A program made the translations under genes and the position numbers. A DNA stretch of 64,000 bases from Acestrorhynchus altus (Eukaryota; Chordata; Actinopteri; Characiformes; Acestrorhynchidae): assembly GCA_034509495.1 (NCBI GenBank), contig CM067507.1:20570121-20634120 (forward strand), written 5' to 3'. Positions 61,341 through 64,000 of the stretch are shown in pieces. How positions within the stretch are numbered: the first letter of the stretch is position 1; the number at the start of each line of letters is the position of its first letter. The notes under the pieces were generated by a model, which saw only the letters and a program-made list of their open reading frames with translations, was not told the origin of the DNA and did not search any database.

Positions 61341-61959
61341 CTTTATAGAACCATCTAGAACAGGTTTCCCATCACATTGATTTAATCATTCAAAATGTTC
61401 TCAGAGTTATCATGGGTCAATATGCCAATGTTGTCTTAGAACCATTGCAGAACCCCTATGCTTGTGGATTTAGCCATCTAAATCCAAGATTGGACACCGC
61501 TGGGCAAACATTCCAAACATGTTCTATGCATTTGTAAAATGGATCTTTAGTTGTAGTAGCAAAGGCAGTGTGCATGACTGAAATCAAAGGACCTGTTGTA
61601 TGCTTAAGATTCTTTGTATTGGAGGAAACCCTTTTGTAGATTAATCCATTTAGCATCAATTGGGAGAAAGAACTCTATGTAAACTCCCTTTCTGTTGAGA
61701 TTGTACAAGAGAATCGTGTAAATTAATAATAAATTTTTTTTTAAGTGACTTTGAAACATGAGCCCTACATGTTTGTACTGCTGATGCAACATTCCACTGC
61801 TTTTCTAAAACACCATGTACAACACTAGACCTTCCGACTTGATTTTAAATCTGGACATTGGGTTTAGATTGACATTAGACTTGCACACATCCCTGGTGAT
61901 TGCGCTCATTTGTTACTTATTAAAAGTGGAACACACATGATAGTTTTGATGCACTAACT

Positions 61960-63884
61960 GTACAGTAATTCCTTTTTTATTTCTGAAAAACAGCAAATAT
62001 CCAACAAGAACACAAGGTCTCAAAGAACAATGATACTTAGCCAAAAACACATGAAAATTTCCTATGAACACCACAAACCCACTGCAGACAATATTTGACT
62101 GGTGTGATAAAAGTCAGGCTTGTGTTCATAGTCCAGTAAATCTGGCTACATTAAAACTGCAGTAATGATCGAGATGAATCCTACATCAGAACTAAGCACT
62201 AAAACACTGCAGTAAACACATACCAGACTTTTCTGTGACCACCTTTGTCAGTCTGGCATTTTTATCATGTAAACATGAATATTATAGGCAGAACTAAAGA
62301 CCCAACTTTAATCAAGAATTAACAGAAGTACTGAAACTATCAAAGTCCTCTATGGACCACAGAACATAGCCCCAAAAGAAAAAATGTAATTTAGGTCTCA
62401 CCATTAAGGCTTATAGAGACAATTAGTGCAGAGTAATAATGAATTGCACAACTTTGCACTCAGAAGATATATAATCTGGCATTCAATAACAATAACAAAA
62501 ATAATGAAATATGTTCTTTTCGGAACCAATAATTTGTGGTATATTGTGCTAATCCCAAACAATCTACCAAGAAGTACTGCAGTATAAAACAGACTGAACA
62601 ACAGAACACTGAATTGAGACATATTGAAATTTGCATTGAGCTACAAATCAGTGGCCTAGTTTCAGTGTGTTGGTGAATATTTATTTTGCTGAAACAGAAG
62701 AATACAACAAACGTATTCTTAGGAAATGAAGCTGCAAGTTAATTTTAAATAGAATTGAAGTTCCTGAATCAAACAAGAACAATTCAGTTAAGGATCTGTA
62801 CAGTGAGACATGGAGAGGTTGAGTATACCTAAAAAAAAAATTGGTTCAAAGTAGAGGTGGGCGGATCGATCCAAAATCGATAATATTGATACCTACGCTG
62901 TTATAGATATTGACCAATACTTGTGAAAAAAGATCGATACTCCAGCTTTTTTTCCTCTCTCGCATGCATTGACGGCTGTGCACACACTGCAAAAAAAATT
63001 CCCGGTATCACCCACCTCTAGTTCAAAGCCAGCAAAAAAGGTTTCAGATAAAATGTACTTTAAGAAACAACAAAATGTTGACTGCTCAGTTCTTGTTTTG
63101 TGTCACATTTGTGCTCCTGGAGTTACCTTCCTGCAGGTTTCAACTTCTGCCCAAATCTAACACACCCCATTCAGCCAATCAAAAACTTCTGAAGACAGTT
63201 ATTAATTGGATCAGGTGGAGTAGATTAGGGATTAGTTCATTCTACAGTCTGCAGGAAGGTAGCTCTCTAGAAACAGGTTTGTTGACCTCTGAATAAGCCT
63301 AACTATGTTTTCTGACAAAATTGTGACTAGTGTTCTAGAAAAGCACCACCATGTGTCTAGAAATCAAGGGTAAACATAATGTGCTGCCCATTACTATATA
63401 CTACAGGATATTTACACCCATAGATTACCCACAAAATTATCAAATGGATTCTAAAGAGAGAAACAACAGCCTCTAATGTTAAATATGCAGATATACATTA
63501 TTCATTTGTACAGAATTTCAAAGCAACTGTTAAAAACAAAAAGTAAAAAAGTAAATGCCCGCAGTGAGTGAACTGATCTTCATGTATTTCATGCAACATT
63601 TAAGGTCTTTAATTATAGTACTTATATATAATATCACAGCCTATTGTGATCATGGCAAGCACAAAGCATACTAATAACAGCCTAATAACAGCAACCGTTT
63701 AGGCAGATTCAGATGTCTGTAAGAGTAAAAAAATTAGTAGCACTTGTTTGACAATAGTGCCCCTATCGGCTATTGATATGGAGCCCCCCACCACCTGTAA
63801 CATTTTAAAAAGTCACATGTTCTCCTCAAAGCGAAACCCAAAGAGCCAAAATTAGTGAAAATATTCTTGGTCTTCTCAATCTTG
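61960..63884 (-). other. Probable 3' UTR of taf12
   Basis: On the minus strand this follows the taf12 stop. Candidate AATAAA signals (TTTATT on the plus strand) lie at about 61977 and 62679. It contains a hairpin-type repeat near 63095-63290 (CTCCTGGAGTTACCTTCCTGC and its inverted right side). I see no coding exon here. Confidence 0.35.
63095..63295. repeat. Palindromic MITE-like repeat
   Basis: The left arm GGAGTTACCTTCCTGCAGGTTTCAAC and the right arm CAGTCTGCAGGAAGGTAGCTCTC are inverted, with AATCTAACACACCCC and GGATCAGGTGGAGTAGATT as inner arms. It resembles the hairpin MITEs but has different ends. Confidence 0.5.
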
Positions 63885-63920
63885 CTACTTTTTGGTCGTC
63901 TTGCGGATCAGAGCCATTCG
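63885..63920 (-). CDS. taf12: TATA-box-binding-protein-associated factor 12, last coding exon (partial gene)
   Basis: Twelve codons on the minus strand, RMALIRKTTKK and stop, follow a good acceptor (TTTGTTGTTTCAG). This is the exact C-terminus of vertebrate TAF12, the H2B-like histone-fold subunit of TFIID and SAGA that pairs with TAF4. The remaining exons lie beyond the right edge of the window. The identification rests on a short but distinctive peptide and on synteny with rab42 and gmeb1. The exon starts in phase 0. Confidence 0.85.
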   Translation of the reverse strand, partial: RMALIRKTTKK

Positions 63921-64000
63921 CTGAAACAACAAAGACAATTATTGAGCAAAGATGACTGATCTGTTCTTCAGTGCAGGTCTATGTTCTGTGTTTTTATTAA

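Larger units (their letters stand above)
60486..61735 (+). other. Probable 3' UTR of rab42
   Basis: This follows the rab42 stop. A candidate polyadenylation signal AATAAA lies at about 61728. The stretch carries the GGGA repeat at 60536, a degenerate GC-rich repeat at about 60960-61200 and a MITE at 61213. The UTR length is inferred from the signal only. Confidence 0.35.

Overview
The window is vertebrate nuclear DNA, most likely from a teleost fish. It has split genes with GT-AG introns, a methylation-type CpG island, long CA/GT microsatellites, many decayed Tc1/mariner and hAT transposons and tRNA-headed SINEs. I recognise four genes by translating exons and joining them in phase; no similarity search was run. 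The order is gmeb1 (minus, 10.2-17.2 kb), a DCBLD-family receptor gene (plus, 21.6-49.6 kb), rab42 (plus, 57.6-60.5 kb) and the last exon of taf12 (minus, 63.9 kb). From memory, GMEB1, RAB42 and TAF12 are neighbours on human 1p35.3, so this is a conserved block. No DCBLD gene sits there in human.

Region by region: 1-10.2 kb has no recognisable gene and is mostly transposon relics, plus one unrecognised broken reading frame at 2.9-3.4 kb. 10.2-17.2 kb holds nine coding exons of gmeb1, a SAND-domain DNA-binding protein of 478 residues. 18.5-19.3 kb is a CpG island that fits the gmeb1 promoter, flanked by two diverged copies of a ~0.5 kb sequence. 21.6-49.6 kb holds fifteen coding exons of the DCBLD-like gene (661 residues: signal peptide, CUB, LCCL, discoidin, one membrane span, cytoplasmic tail), with introns full of Tc1, hAT and SINE insertions. 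49.6-57.6 kb is intergenic, with a 449-bp long-inverted-repeat MITE and other repeats. 57.6-60.5 kb is rab42 in two coding exons (219 residues). 60.5-63.9 kb holds the presumed facing 3' UTRs of rab42 and taf12.

The genes do not form a pathway. gmeb1 and taf12 act in nuclear transcription, rab42 in vesicle traffic, and the DCBLD protein is a cell-surface scaffold. The most notable points are a discoidin domain with no cysteine, nine YxxP motifs in the last exon of the receptor, a (GT)32 tract that runs to within 8 bases of the rab42 exon 2 splice acceptor, and the extra DCBLD gene inside this syntenic block.
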